Shown piece after piece: positions 10,451 to 21,049 of a stretch of 64,000 bases of DNA. Position 1 is the first letter of the stretch; each line of letters opens with the position of its first letter. Source of the DNA: Ctena decussata (taxonomy: Eukaryota; Mollusca; Bivalvia; Lucinida; Lucinidae); contig OZ022500.1 in the NCBI GenBank assembly GCA_963989385.1, forward strand, positions 118,027,842 to 118,091,841, in the 5' to 3' direction. Below the pieces are notes generated by a model that did no database searches, was not told the DNA's origin, and saw nothing but the letters and a program-made list of their open reading frames with translations. The position numbers and the translations under genes were made by a program.

Positions 10451-11760
10451 AGAGTCGGATAACTTCGGACTTGGGAACAGAACAGAACAGAACAAAACTT
10501 TTATATCTCTCAGATTGAAAAGTAACAACATATGAGGAAATACATACTAATCTATGGAAAAAAACGAAGCAAACAAATTTTAAAGTGCACACACAGCTTA
10601 ACAGGGACTAGAATTTACTTAAAATTTCTCAAATGAACCTACTAAGCTGTCTCAGCAGTTTAATATTTGTAGTGGACATGAGTTTTTCGAATTTCAATAT
10701 ATTAATATGTCTTAAATAGTATCTCGGTATATATAATTTTCTTATTTCTTTAAAATAGTCACATTCCAGTAAATAATGAAATTCATCTCCGAGTATATTG
10801 TAGTTACATAATGTGCAGTATCTTTGTGACCTTTCAATTTGTTCCCATCTTCCCTTTTCAATCGGTAATCTATTATTGGTTGTTCTAAATCTAGCAATTG
10901 GAATATAATATTTCGGCTCAATTTGTGTAACATGTATATATTTTTCAAGGTTAAATTCTGTTTTAAATATTCTATAATTAATACATTTGGAGCTAATTTG
11001 GACGTCACTATACCACTTCTGTTGAAATTGCATTTGTAATCTATTTCTAACTTCATTACAAACCCAGTTTACATTGACAATATTATGGTTTAACCAAACT
11101 TAATTTAAGCTAACATCTTGTAAAATTTTCTCTACACATAAAATCCACTTACAAGAATAAATTTCATTTCTATGAAGGTATAACAAAAGCAAATATAACT
11201 TATATGAAATTTTATGAGTTTTTGCCAGTTAAAATCTTTGACCAATATTTAATCATTCGCAGTTTTGCCTGAATTTCAAGTGGAAATCTCCCAAACTCAC
11301 CATAAATCATAACGTGGGGCGTACTATTTTTCATTTTCAAAATACTTCTCATAAAATTTAAATGTATTTTCTCTCAAGTAGTTGAAGATTCTCGAATCCG
11401 CTTATTTCACTTCCATACAATAGAATTGGGACAATAGTTTCATCAAAGAGTTTCAATTGGCAGTCAACTGGCAAATGCAAATTAACAATTCTTTTACGTA
11501 ATAGATACATGGCTTTACATGTAACAGTTGACAATTTTTTAATATGCTGTACAAATCTGCCATTTTTAGTGAAAAGAACTCCAAGGTACAAGGGAGTAAA
11601 TTCGGACATACCATTGCAAACAGTAAAATCCAGATGAGATGGCTCATAATGAGCCGTCTCATCAGGATTTTCACTGTTTTGCCAGTTATATGCAGACAGT
11701 AACTGTTGTAAACAAATGACCTCTGTCAGTATCAATGCAAATTTGCCTATCTGGGAGCAG
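10451..11760. mobile_element. TA-type MITE split by the LINE insertion
   Basis: The stretch GAGTCGGATAACTTCGGAC (10451-10469) and GTAAATTCGGACATACC from 11598 line up with the continuous left end of the MITE at 61830-62017 (GAGTCGGGTAATTTCGGAC then GTAAATTCGGACATACC). The LINE fragment sits exactly between them. The right end past about 11700 is diverged. Confidence 0.55.
10475..11597 (-). pseudogene. 5'-truncated LINE: reverse-transcriptase C-terminus and 3' tail
   Basis: Minus-strand frames encode a YLGVLFTKNG block (about 11600-11570), then a stretch like ILLYGSEISGFENL, and a C-terminal zinc-knuckle-like CTLCNYNILGDEFHYLLEC (about 10840-10750). These are typical of the end of non-LTR retrotransposon polymerases. 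The element ends on the - strand in a GTTCT-repeat tail (AGAACAGAACAGAACA on the + strand, near 10479). Stops between 11056 and 11358 show it is dead. The 5' end is missing, as expected for target-primed insertion. Confidence 0.75.
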
Positions 11761-12305
11761 AGGTTGAAATATTTAGCATTAATATTTTAACATGTATTAT
11801 TTAGAAGTTCTAGTATAATATAGTAGAGCTTTTTTGAAAACATAACATGCGGCTAGACTAATGTAAATCAATTTAAATACGCAGCGTAGGTGTAATTTTC
11901 GGTTTCCGAGAATGTCAGTACTAGTTGTTCCCCTACATATTGAAAATTTGATAAATATGCTTAAATTGATTTAAACACCACTACAAATAATAATGTTCTG
12001 CAATAACTTTAAATAAGAAGGACTTAGCCTTATTTTTCGATATAAAGGGTGTAATTACCCAAGCCATTTTCAGCAGCTTTCCTGCCGACCATCCCGGATC
12101 CCTCCCAACGCATCTATCACTCTCCTGGTGCCTTAGCTGGCCACACACATGATATAAAAACACACGCAATCCCTAAAATTATACACATTCTAACAAGCTT
12201 GAACCACATAGTTGCTAAAGTAACGGAGCCATCATGTCGGTCAGATCCCGAAGTGTATGCTATACAAACCAGTGTAACTTCTATCAGATCCTGTTGCATA
12301 TAATA
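11761..12305. other. Intergenic, nothing recognised
   Basis: AT-rich; no shared repeat or protein signal seen. Confidence 0.3.
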
Positions 12306-12307
12306 TA

Positions 12308-13368
12308 CACTGAGTCACTTTAGTTACGCACCACATATGAAACCCTTAATTGTAAATAAGCAATCGATTTATTTTCAGATTCAAAACTACAAGCTAAGAA
12401 AACACTTATTTATGCATAAACCCTGTAAAAATGGTACCTGTCGGAAACCAAACAAAAGCGTGGTCGACCGCAAAAGAGCGGTACCAACCAAATTAGAGTT
12501 CGCAGCGCTGCCAACTTAACCTGAAATCGCACAGCGATGGGCATATTTTCAACATCAATTTTTCGCACAGTTATCTCTTGGAACGTCTATTCTCCCTATG
12601 ATATGAAAGTCCATCATATTGCTGTAAATATTGGCATACTCTTCATTATCAATATCCACTGCTTACTTTGCCGTGACTTGTTAATAATGCAAGTTTATTT
12701 TTCTTGGTTTCAAAAGCTTCTGTGACAGTTAATGTTGTTTTGTAAACAAGCGATCGAAATATTGATACAATACCTTCCTTGTAAACAAACACATGTTCTT
12801 TGTTCATTTTCATGCAAACATTGTTGAGAATTTAACGTCATGACTTTGACGTTAGTCTTGACGTTGGAACCCTAAGGTTTCAGAAATGAGTCAATCTTCA
12901 ATTATGTTTTGGTCCTTTTGACTTTGATGTTGTCAACGGTATTACGGCCATCATAATTCGTGATAAATTATTTTATCGATGATCGAAACTGACGTTAAAA
13001 TGACGTCAAAAGTAAAATCATTTTTTTAAAGGGAAAGTGTGTTGTAGATCCGCCGTAATAAAATTGGACCACCAATTGAAATAACTAAACCTTAGGTGCT
13101 TTTCCAAAGCGATCATCCCAAAAGATGAAGTTCGACGCTAATTTGAGAGGAAAAGAACGGCCGCTTACACTGCACCTGTATTTTTGCCAGAATAAGCTCT
13201 AAGCCAAGTGTGCGGATACACTCCAGCGATTTTGTAAAATTTTGTTTGTCATCAATTAGAGAAGTCATTAATGATTGTATTCTGCCAGAAATCTTATTGT
13301 AAGCAGTTATATATATGGACTGAAATATGAGCAGGGAAAAAGTGGTGCGTAACTAAGGTGGCCCAGTG
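12308..13368. mobile_element. 1.06-kb TA-flanked element with CACTG ends
   Basis: The left end CACTGAGTCACTTTAGTTACG and the inverted right end (GTAACTAAGGTGGCCCAGTG) form ~30-bp terminal inverted repeats, and TA lies on each side (12306-12307, 13369-13370). The interior has short frames only, with no transposase recognised, so it looks non-autonomous. Confidence 0.7.
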
Positions 13369-13370
13369 TA

Positions 13371-13978
13371 TTGTAGATTTGCTCAGCAATGTGTTTTAGT
13401 AAAATTTTGTTTAAAACGGCATGAATTTACAGTGCTCTGACAAGATAATTCCCTCAAACAAATAGGTAATTAATTTTCAAATCATTTGATTCTGTTTTTC
13501 GATGGATTCTTCTTAATTGAATGATTGAGACAATAGTCTTGGATACGATTTGTATGAGATCTACATAATCAACAGCTGGTACCAAAAGAATTTCTAACAA
13601 ATGAGCTTTCCATACGACATGGGGTCTTATAGGATGAACAGAAAATGAAAACTCAGATTTGCCTGTGCTACCTGTGCAACCCCACGTAATCGATTTAGGG
13701 TTTTCGTTTTTAACTATTTCTCAGAATTCATATATTGTGTGCGCTAACGGGAAAAATTCTGATCAGTCTGCGCGAACACGCAGGCTTACCTGAAGCTTCC
13801 CTGCTCGCATTGTGTATTAAGGCTCATTTTTCGAGCCCAGGCTCAAACATTTATCTATTGCGACAAGTCTGAATCTAAGATAAGCCAAGACGATTATTCC
13901 AGAACATTGTAACTGCCAGTCAAGTGCCTGAAACTATTAGGTTTTCAAATATATCAAGAAATTTGACATTATGACTGA
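13371..13978. other. Intergenic, nothing recognised
   Basis: A short block (GATCAGTCTGCGCGAACACG, about 13760) resembles stem sequence of the foldback family but is not a copy. Confidence 0.3.
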
Positions 13979-13979
13979 A

Positions 13980-14209
13980 GCCGCGACACGAGAAAAAAAA
14001 ACAAAGTGGTTGTGCACCCAGCGCGGACTCAGATCAGCCTGGGCATCCGCCCAGTCTGATCAGAGTTCGCTGTCCGCATAGCAGTAGCTTAGACCCTTAG
14101 CTACCCCTTACGCACTTAGCGAAGAGTCTGATCAGACTGAGCGGATTCCCAGGCTGATCCGAGTCTGCGCTGGACACACGACCACTTTGATGGTTTTCTC
14201 GTGTCGCGG
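13980..14209. mobile_element. Long-hairpin foldback family, copy 3
   Basis: It runs from GCCGCGACACGAGAAA to TTTCTCGTGTCGCGG with full stems (ATCCGCCCAGTCTGATCAGA and inverse) and the central TAGCTTAGACCCTTAGCTA hairpin. Confidence 0.85.
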
Positions 14210-14745
14210 ATGATTGCATTACAGCATTGCAGAACATCAGGACAGTCTGTTGATTGTTATCTGAGCGGAAAACTGACAAGAACAATGGCTTTATCAGTTT
14301 TCTAGAAAGTCTAACCTTGTGTTTTGTTTTTACGCTGATCTTTCCATTGTTGTAATAAGGTTAATAAACCTCGTCATGAGAAATGATGTCTCAGTATATA
14401 CAAATGCAAAGACAAACAAAAAACGGAATAAAGGAAGAGAGGGGAGAGACACACAATCCATTCATCTCGATCCAATGCACCAAAACCCGACAAAACATTA
14501 TCTACATCTCACTGAGGCCCCATTGTCTTGCATAAAAGAACAACAGTGTTACGCCATGGTTCCCCCCTCCCCTCCCCCGACACACATCCCTCCCCACCCC
14601 GACATATACCCCTCCCCCTGCCCCACTTTGAACTACAAATTCATGTCGTCTTAAACGAAATTTTATTAAAACACATTGCTGTGCAAATCTACATTATTTT
14701 ATATGTAACAGGATCTGATAGATTTAATAAATGAAAGTTGCACGG
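14210..14745. other. Intergenic with a C-rich tract
   Basis: A pyrimidine-rich stretch at about 14550-14630 (CCCCTCCCCTCCCCC) is the only notable feature. Proline-rich frames here are compositional. Confidence 0.35.
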
Positions 14746-14802
14746 CACAGTAAAAAAATCCGCAGATTTTACGGTATAATAACTGGCAACCAGCTGCTAG
14801 TC
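14746..14802 (+). mobile_element. End fragment of a CACTG/TTTTACGGTA element
   Basis: CACAGTAAAAAAATCCGCAG followed by ATTTTACGGTATAATAACTGG matches the terminal inverted repeats of the element at 29272-29554. Only one end is present. Confidence 0.6.
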
Positions 14803-14810
14803 CATATTAA

Positions 14811-14825
14811 GCCCCCCCCCCCCCT

Positions 14826-14873
<48 letters not shown>

Positions 14874-14892
14874 CACACGCACTCACGCTCCC

Positions 14893-14923
<31 letters not shown>

Positions 14924-14927
14924 ACTG
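14811..14927 (+). repeat. Poly-C and (CA)n microsatellite
   Basis: Poly-C, then (CA)n, then poly-C of about 19 bases and (CA)n again. Collapse or expansion errors are likely in any assembly here. Confidence 0.9.
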
Positions 14928-15283
14928 AGTAATTTATTTTTCCGTTCTGGCTTATCGCTGTTGAACATAGTTGTTTGTGTGCCTAATATATGGCAAGCTT
15001 TGTGACCACCTACCTGAAACAGAGCTGATCATTTTGCTCTCTACGCTTAGGGTCTAACTACTCGTGTTGTTACTTAATTTTGGATATTGGATTTGATTGC
15101 ATCAGTTCCTCTTTGGTGGCCTATTTACACTGCTTATTCGTTTCGCGTATAAAAAATGATACTAAAAATGATACTAATACGAGCTACTATGGGCCATCTC
15201 AGAGTATCGAAACAAGTATTCAGACTTCTAAAACACTTGATGTTAGACCTCCGAAAGCTGTCTTCTAGTATATAAGAGAACTA

Positions 15284-16851
15284 TACTGGACAAAAAAGTT
15301 AGGGATCAACCATTTGACTGAAGCGGAAATCATGAAAAATAAATTATCCAAAAATAATTTTCTTTTATTCAATACATCTGTTAAAGTGCCACAGGACTGC
15401 ATGAAAAATATTGAAATCGGATCACGTGACACACCTGTAGAAACGAATGAAGAGATATACCCCTAAAATTGAAGTGAAAATAGGCATCACCACAAAATTG
15501 ATTGGCCATTATTGTTGTCTGTATTCATGCAAAATCATTTCCAGTGCTCATCGATATCTCTGGGGGTCTGTATAACTGCATGACTGCTACTCGGTATGCT
15601 TTTAGTAAAGCGCAAGAGGCTCATTTGGGGACTCGTTTGCCATTTTTCATGAAGGGTCTGAATTAGCTCTCCTGGAGGTTTCTGAAGCCTCTGATGAATA
15701 GAATTGGTGTGTTGCAACATCTGTAAAGCATGCTCAATCTGATTTACAAATTGCGATCGACTTGACCTGTCCATACGGAAGATTGTCTCTGTCTCAAGCT
15801 ACTGATTCGTCACAATGACACTGTTAGGATGCGCATTTTTGTCCATTAAATTGTTTTAATCGGCCGATTTAAGCGCAAACGGTTACAAACAGACATTACA
15901 CAACTAAATTGTGCGTTTGCATGCTGGTAATGAGGCCAGGTTTGACGCGATTCCATAGAAAAGCAAGGCGACAGTGGGCGACAGGTGACGAAAATTGGCA
16001 ACTGGTTCATAGGGCCTATGTTCTTTTCACACATGGGTCCAGATTGTGTGTAAATATCCATGATGATAGGAGAAGGGTGTGATGCCTGCCAGGATCACGT
16101 CGTGTAGACTATAAATTAAATCGTCATGTGGGATATGACAGATGTTGAGGACGGTGGGTGACGGTAAGGGCCGGCACCTGGATATGCAGCTGCGTGGACT
16201 TGCGCATGCCAGACAGAGGCGCTCTGATTGGTGTTCGAGTTAAGATTGACATGTTTTGTCCAATTACGAGACCGTTTGCTGAAGTTTATGGCGATGGCAC
16301 CATCAAATCAAAGGGCAAATATGGTGGACCAGAACCTTCCGACAGAAACAATCATCCGCATGGACATGTCAATTCCATCACAAGTTTTAAATCCGATTGA
16401 ACATGCTTTAGACATGTTACACCGCCAATTCGAATCACCAGAGGCTTACTGAAACTCATGGACAGCTCCTTCGGGCCTTTCATAAAAAATAACAAACAAA
16501 TCCCTAAATGGGTCTATCGGGATTAAACACAAGAATGCCGAGTAGCTATCATGCAGTTATTTTGGCTCTCAGAGGTCACACTGAGAACTGAAACTCACTT
16601 TTGCATGGATAAAGCCAAAAATAATGGACGTTCAGTATTGTGGAAATGCTAATTTTCACTTTGATTTTAGGGGTTTGCCTGTTTATTCATTTCTGCTGGT
16701 GTGTCACGTGATCAGATTCCAATGTGTGTCATGCAGTCTTGTGCAGCCTTGACAGTTGTATTCAAGAGAAGAAAATGATTTTCGGAAAATTAATTTTATT
16801 GATATAAAAAATTCACACAAATGTTTGATCCTTAACTTTTTTGGTCCAGTA
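15284..16851. mobile_element. Palindromic Tc1-like transposon with two inverted 3' halves
   Basis: The ends TACTGGACAAAAAAGTTAGG and CCTTAACTTTTTTGGTCCAGTA are inverted repeats flanked by TA (15282-15283, 16852-16853). Left arm, - strand (about 15780-15535): NQIEHALQML and HAVIQTPRDI. Right arm, + strand (about 16385-16450): NPIEHALDML. Both match the C-terminal block of Tc1-like transposases, and the arms continue to match to the ends (for example GTGTCACGTGATC). The element therefore holds two 3' halves head to head. Frames are broken, so it is dead. Confidence 0.8.
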
Positions 16852-16853
16852 TA

Positions 16854-17630
16854 TGTTAGCTACACTACCCATCTTTACCCGGAACTAAAACAAGTTGCTA
16901 TAGTTTTGTCAGAGAACACGTGTGCTCGTGAAGTCTTGACACAAACGAGGTGAACCTTTAAAGCAGGGACCTTCTGAAAAAATGCAAAACATTTGTCATG
17001 TTTGTTGTGGTAAATTTTTAATCACACTCTGCATAAAAGTATGTCTGCAGCATCATCATATGCTTATCATTGTGTCGTGTTGTTTATTGCAATGGGTTGT
17101 CTCGGAATTAAAGACCCTTTCAGCCTATATTTAAGATTGCAATGAATCTAGGAGAAAGAAAATGGAAAGGTGGGATGGAAACACCAGAAGGTTAAAAGTT
17201 ACTCGGCATCTTTGCACCAATATAATACCACGCACGTCTGACTATTGGACGGAAGTATCGTTCCTCTGGAATCTGTCCAAATCAGAAACAGTAACTCCAA
17301 GAAAAAAAAACTTATTGTCCGACATCATCAATTTAGCAACAGGTGTTTTACTGACAACAAATACGTCGTAAATGCTCGTATAACACTGGCGATGTAAAGA
17401 AAACCTCCATAACCATTCTTCATTTTTTTCAGCAAGTAGGTGAAAACTGGCTCACTCTGGCAATCGACTTATATTGCAATGCTGTAAAACTGACACCGGT
17501 GTATCTTTAATGATATAAAAAAATATATTTCCTAATTAACTGATGACAATCAATCCGAGCATTTTACATTTTGAAAGTATGATTGCATAAGGAGGCGACA
17601 AAATTTGGACTCAAAAGACACATAAATGCC
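16854..17630. other. Intergenic, nothing recognised
   Basis: AT-rich with short frames only. Confidence 0.3.
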
Positions 17631-17633
17631 AAC

Positions 17634-17735
17634 CGGGCACACAATGTTGAATTAATAATGAATCTATGACGATTCAACGTCACGACGTTGATTCAACGTT
17701 GAGTCAATGTCGAATCAACGTTGTGTGCCTACTGG
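17634..17735. mobile_element. CAACGTTGA-type small palindromic element, copy 1
   Basis: Bounded by CCGGGCACACAATG and GTTGTGTGCCTACTGG. The interior is built of GATTCAACGTTGA-like words in both directions. Similar elements lie at 17945-18050, 45345-45400 and 61424-61518. Confidence 0.75.
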
Positions 17736-17806
17736 TAGTACGTCAGTATAGTTCTGGCCTCTATGATCGCTTGTAGTACGTCAGTATAGTTCTGCCTTCT
17801 ATGGTC
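17734..17806 (+). repeat. Short tandem duplication (TAGTACGTCAGTATAGTTCTG)
   Basis: A ~36-bp unit (GTAGTACGTCAGTATAGTTC to CTATGATCG) occurs twice in tandem. Confidence 0.75.
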
Positions 17807-17944
17807 ACGTTGATGATTCGAGAAAGACGCGCACGCCAATCAGGCTCTTACTTAGCCTTTATACTTCTGTATCTGCATATCAGATCTGAGGATTATCAGA
17901 GCCACAGCTTAAAACGCCTGATGCATGTCAATTACCGTACTGAC

Positions 17945-18050
17945 CCAGCAGGCACACAACATTGAATCAACATTGAATCTACGTTGATTCAACGTCATGA
18001 CGTTGAATCAACGTTGATTCAATGTTGATTCAGCGTTATGTGCCCAGTGG
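17945..18050. mobile_element. CAACGTTGA-type small palindromic element, copy 2
   Basis: Bounded by CAGGCACACAACATTG and GCGTTATGTGCCCAGTGG, with repeated CAACGTTGATTCAA words. The whole copy can fold on itself. Confidence 0.75.
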
Positions 18051-18193
18051 GGATGAATTATAGTTGACACAAAATGCAAAGGGAAACAACAAGAAAAACA
18101 ATTTTCACAAAACAGCTTAAGATTTAGCTTTCCAGAATGTCTTACTGGAAAATGTTAGAGCAATCTGTTTCATAAGCATTACCATTATTATCA

Positions 18194-18632
18194 AATATTT
18201 ACATTCTTGGTGTATTTACTGAAAAGCCCTATAGTAAACCATTGGAACGTAATGTAGTTTACATTCCAATAATTACATTGAGACACGCGACGTCAATGAC
18301 GTCAAAATAAACAATAGCTCTCTACAACCTGATTGGACGTCAGCAACGTCATGACGTCATGCATGCCGTTCTGCTGTTAGCAGAAATTATTGCGTGTACA
18401 TGTTTTACTGCTTCAATTTTAGCGCTTATAGAAGATTTTTCATGAAAGATTTGATAGAAACGAATGTAAATATAAGCAATGAACTTAATTTTTCTGATGT
18501 TATCGAAGTGTAAACTACATTGGGTCACTAGCAAAGTTTATATGAACCCCTTCGGGGTTCATTCACTTTGCACGTGACCCAATGTAGTTTACACTTCGAT
18601 AAACCTCAGAAAAATGAAATTCATTCCTTAAA
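18194..18632. mobile_element. Hairpin element H2, copy B
   Basis: It matches copy A at 9595-10102 from AATATTTACATTCTTGG to GAAATTCATTCCTTAA. It has a single internal hairpin (CCCCTTCGGGG), so the 64-bp duplication is specific to copy A. Confidence 0.85.
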
Positions 18633-18684
18633 TATTGCCATTGTGTCAAAATATTTAGCGCTTTTCTTTTTTTTTTTTTTTTTT

Positions 18685-18776
18685 ACTTTAGGACTCAGTC
18701 GCATATTATTACATTCCATTAAAAAGCAACACTTTAGGACTCAGTCGCATATTATTACATTCCATTAAAAAGGCAA
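18685..18776 (+). repeat. ~47-bp tandem duplication
   Basis: ACTTTAGGACTCAGTCGCAT to CATTCCATTAAAAAG occurs twice back to back, right after a poly-T run (18666-18684). Confidence 0.85.
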
Positions 18777-18781
18777 CTTAC

Positions 18782-20330
18782 AGCTCTGTCAGAACGACAG
18801 AACCATCAACCACATCAACCATCTGAGCCAAGTCATGCTGAAAATCATCTTGAGCAGGCAAGCCTCTGGCTGAAGAGATACTCATTGGAGAACAGAGATA
18901 AGAGCTTAAAGAAGCACCATAGAACATATGTATCTTGAACATCAGCAAAATATGTAGATGTCTTCATTATTTTCAAAGAATCCTTTTGAAAGGGTATGGC
19001 ATGCAGCCGTATGTGCTACAATGTGAAAATGCAAATTCAATACAACTCTGGTTCGCGCCATTGAGCACTTCTACGACAAGGCTGCAAGTGCAGTGCAGTG
19101 CAGATGAACGGCTGCACGAGAGAATGGTTAAGAACAACAGTGGTAGTCAGGCATGGATGCCTTCTCTCGCAAACCCTCTTCAACTTATTTTTCCTCGAAA
19201 GTAGTGTGTATGATGCTCATGAAGACACGACGGAAAGATTTGCATAGGCGGCAGAACTATTACCGATCTGCGGTTCGCTGATGACATTGACTCTCTTGCT
19301 GAGGAAGAGCAGGAACTAGAAATCGTAGCCGAAAGTCTCGACAAAACCTGCTGCACAAGGCGTAAAATGGAGATGAATGTTGAGAAGACCGAATTGATCA
19401 CAAACAGTGTCATGGCATCCAAAGAGCGACCGAGGTAAAACAACAGAAGTTGGGATCTGTAACAAGCTTCAGACACTTTGGAGCAGTTGTCTCAGATAAT
19501 GGCTCAAAACCGGAAGTTCTTACAAGGATCGTACAGCCACCCACTCTAGCTCTAATAATACTGAAGCTAATTTGGAGATATAACACCATATCTCTTGGAT
19601 AAAAGGTGAAAGATGCGTTTTTTTGTCATATCCATATTTCTGTGTGGATGTAAATCGTGGACATTTACAACAGAGTTAGAAAATAGGTAAAAATAATTGT
19701 TAAATGTTTTTCGTATAATTTGCTTAGTCTGTTGTAACCCTTCTGTTTGTCTAAATTATTTAGTTCAATAAAGATAGCTGAGTTGCCACCTATTTGGGAA
19801 AGAGCTGCTGACTCGGCTTATCACTTGTAATTTATTGTTTGTTGGAATGTCTTTGTCAATCTTTCCCTTAGATGTTGGGGATAGGGTTTGGGATCTGATT
19901 CAGTCAGTTCCTGAAGTGTAGTTACTCTTTAAATTTAGAGAAAAGAACGCAGGCCTTTGAAATAAGGTGCTACTGTAGGTTATTGAGTATCCCAGACAAG
20001 GACCACGTTACTGAAGAGGATATTAACAGGAAGATCCATGCAGCCGTAGGAGAATAACATGAACTCTTCTCTATGGTCAGGAAACGAAATCTAATGTGTT
20101 TGGTCGCATCTCAAGGTCTTCTGGCTTTACAGGGAACAGAGTGACAGGAAAAAGGATAAAAGACAGACAGAAGACGAAGTGAGAAGAAAATATGAAAGAG
20201 TGGACAAAGATGAGCCCCGCCAGTACAACAAGGGGAGCTGAATACGGAATAAGGTGAGAAGGGACTGCTGCAAAGACATCTGTGGAACCTCAACAACCTT
20301 GCAAGGTTATGGGATAGAACAGAATAGAAT
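18782..20330 (+). pseudogene. Decayed LINE reverse transcriptase, copy 1
   Basis: Across all three frames the polymerase order is readable: NHINHLSQVMLKIIL (about 18805), FERVWHAAV (about 18975), RAIEHFYDKAASAV (about 19060), GGRTITDLRFADDID with the catalytic FADD (about 19250-19290), and NVEKTELITN (about 19380). It then runs to a 3' tail GGGATAGAACAGAATAGAATAG near 20315. Stops and frameshifts throughout show it is dead. It is interrupted at 19822-19938 by a repeat also found at 44249-44361. Confidence 0.75.
19822..19938 (+). repeat. ~115-bp dispersed repeat inside LINE copy 1
   Basis: CACTTGTAATTTATTGTTTG to TAGTTACTCTTTAAATTTA is nearly identical to 44249-44361, including GTTGGGGATAGGGTTTGGG. 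Confidence 0.8.
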
Positions 20331-20700
20331 AGACATTAGACGAATGGTCCGTGAAGTGAGTTTTCTCGTCAGTTAGCTAAAACAACTTACAAGATTCTAT
20401 GCATTATTCTGCTGATTATAGTTTTGCATGCAGCAAGTGAAATCGCCTAAGATGATTAAATCATTTATGTCTGAGTTATTCAGTTTTAAAGGCAAATGCA
20501 ACCAAATACTTCCTGCATTGAAAACTGCATAAAATTTCGTATGGGTTCTACATCATATATTGGCTCATCAATCTCGAAATAAAAACCATATGTCACCATA
20601 TTAAATTTTAAAATATCTGAACTGGAAAGATACCACCCTCGACTGCTTTTCTGAAAAAAGCACCAATCAAGCCTGGTAGTTAATATCAATTAAATGATGA
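20331..20700. other. Intergenic, nothing recognised
   Basis: AT-rich with short frames only. Confidence 0.3.
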
Positions 20701-20759
20701 CTTTTATATAGCTTATAATTACGTTGTCTAGTCAGAATGATATAGGAAATGTTACTCCT

Positions 20760-21049
20760 ACTACCCAAAAGCTTGTATTTCAAGATGAAACACTGCATGA
20801 AAAGTCCGTTTTACGCAGCTCATCAAACATGTATCAAATATATGAAAACGCCGGTATTTGCAATTATTTGCATACGTTTGCCTTTCATTTGCGATAATTT
20901 GACTTATATTTACCTGTCGTAAATGATCAAATTTACGTATGTGCACATACCTAGAGGTAAGCCGTAAGCGCCGCACTTTACGTAGTATAAACTAGATGGG
21001 CGCAGAGTATGAAAATACACATATTTACCATCTTTTACAAGTCGGTGTA
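20760..21049. repeat. AT-rich satellite-like DNA, left segment
   Basis: Rich in words such as ATTTGCATACGTTTGC, TATTTACC and CGTAAATG. The same word style resumes at 22966-23760 on the other side of the inserted 1.9-kb element and appears in the satellite at 33900-34990. Confidence 0.5.

Noticed and set aside
14528..14928. Proline/histidine-rich frames
   Set aside because: They are produced by poly-C and CA microsatellites.
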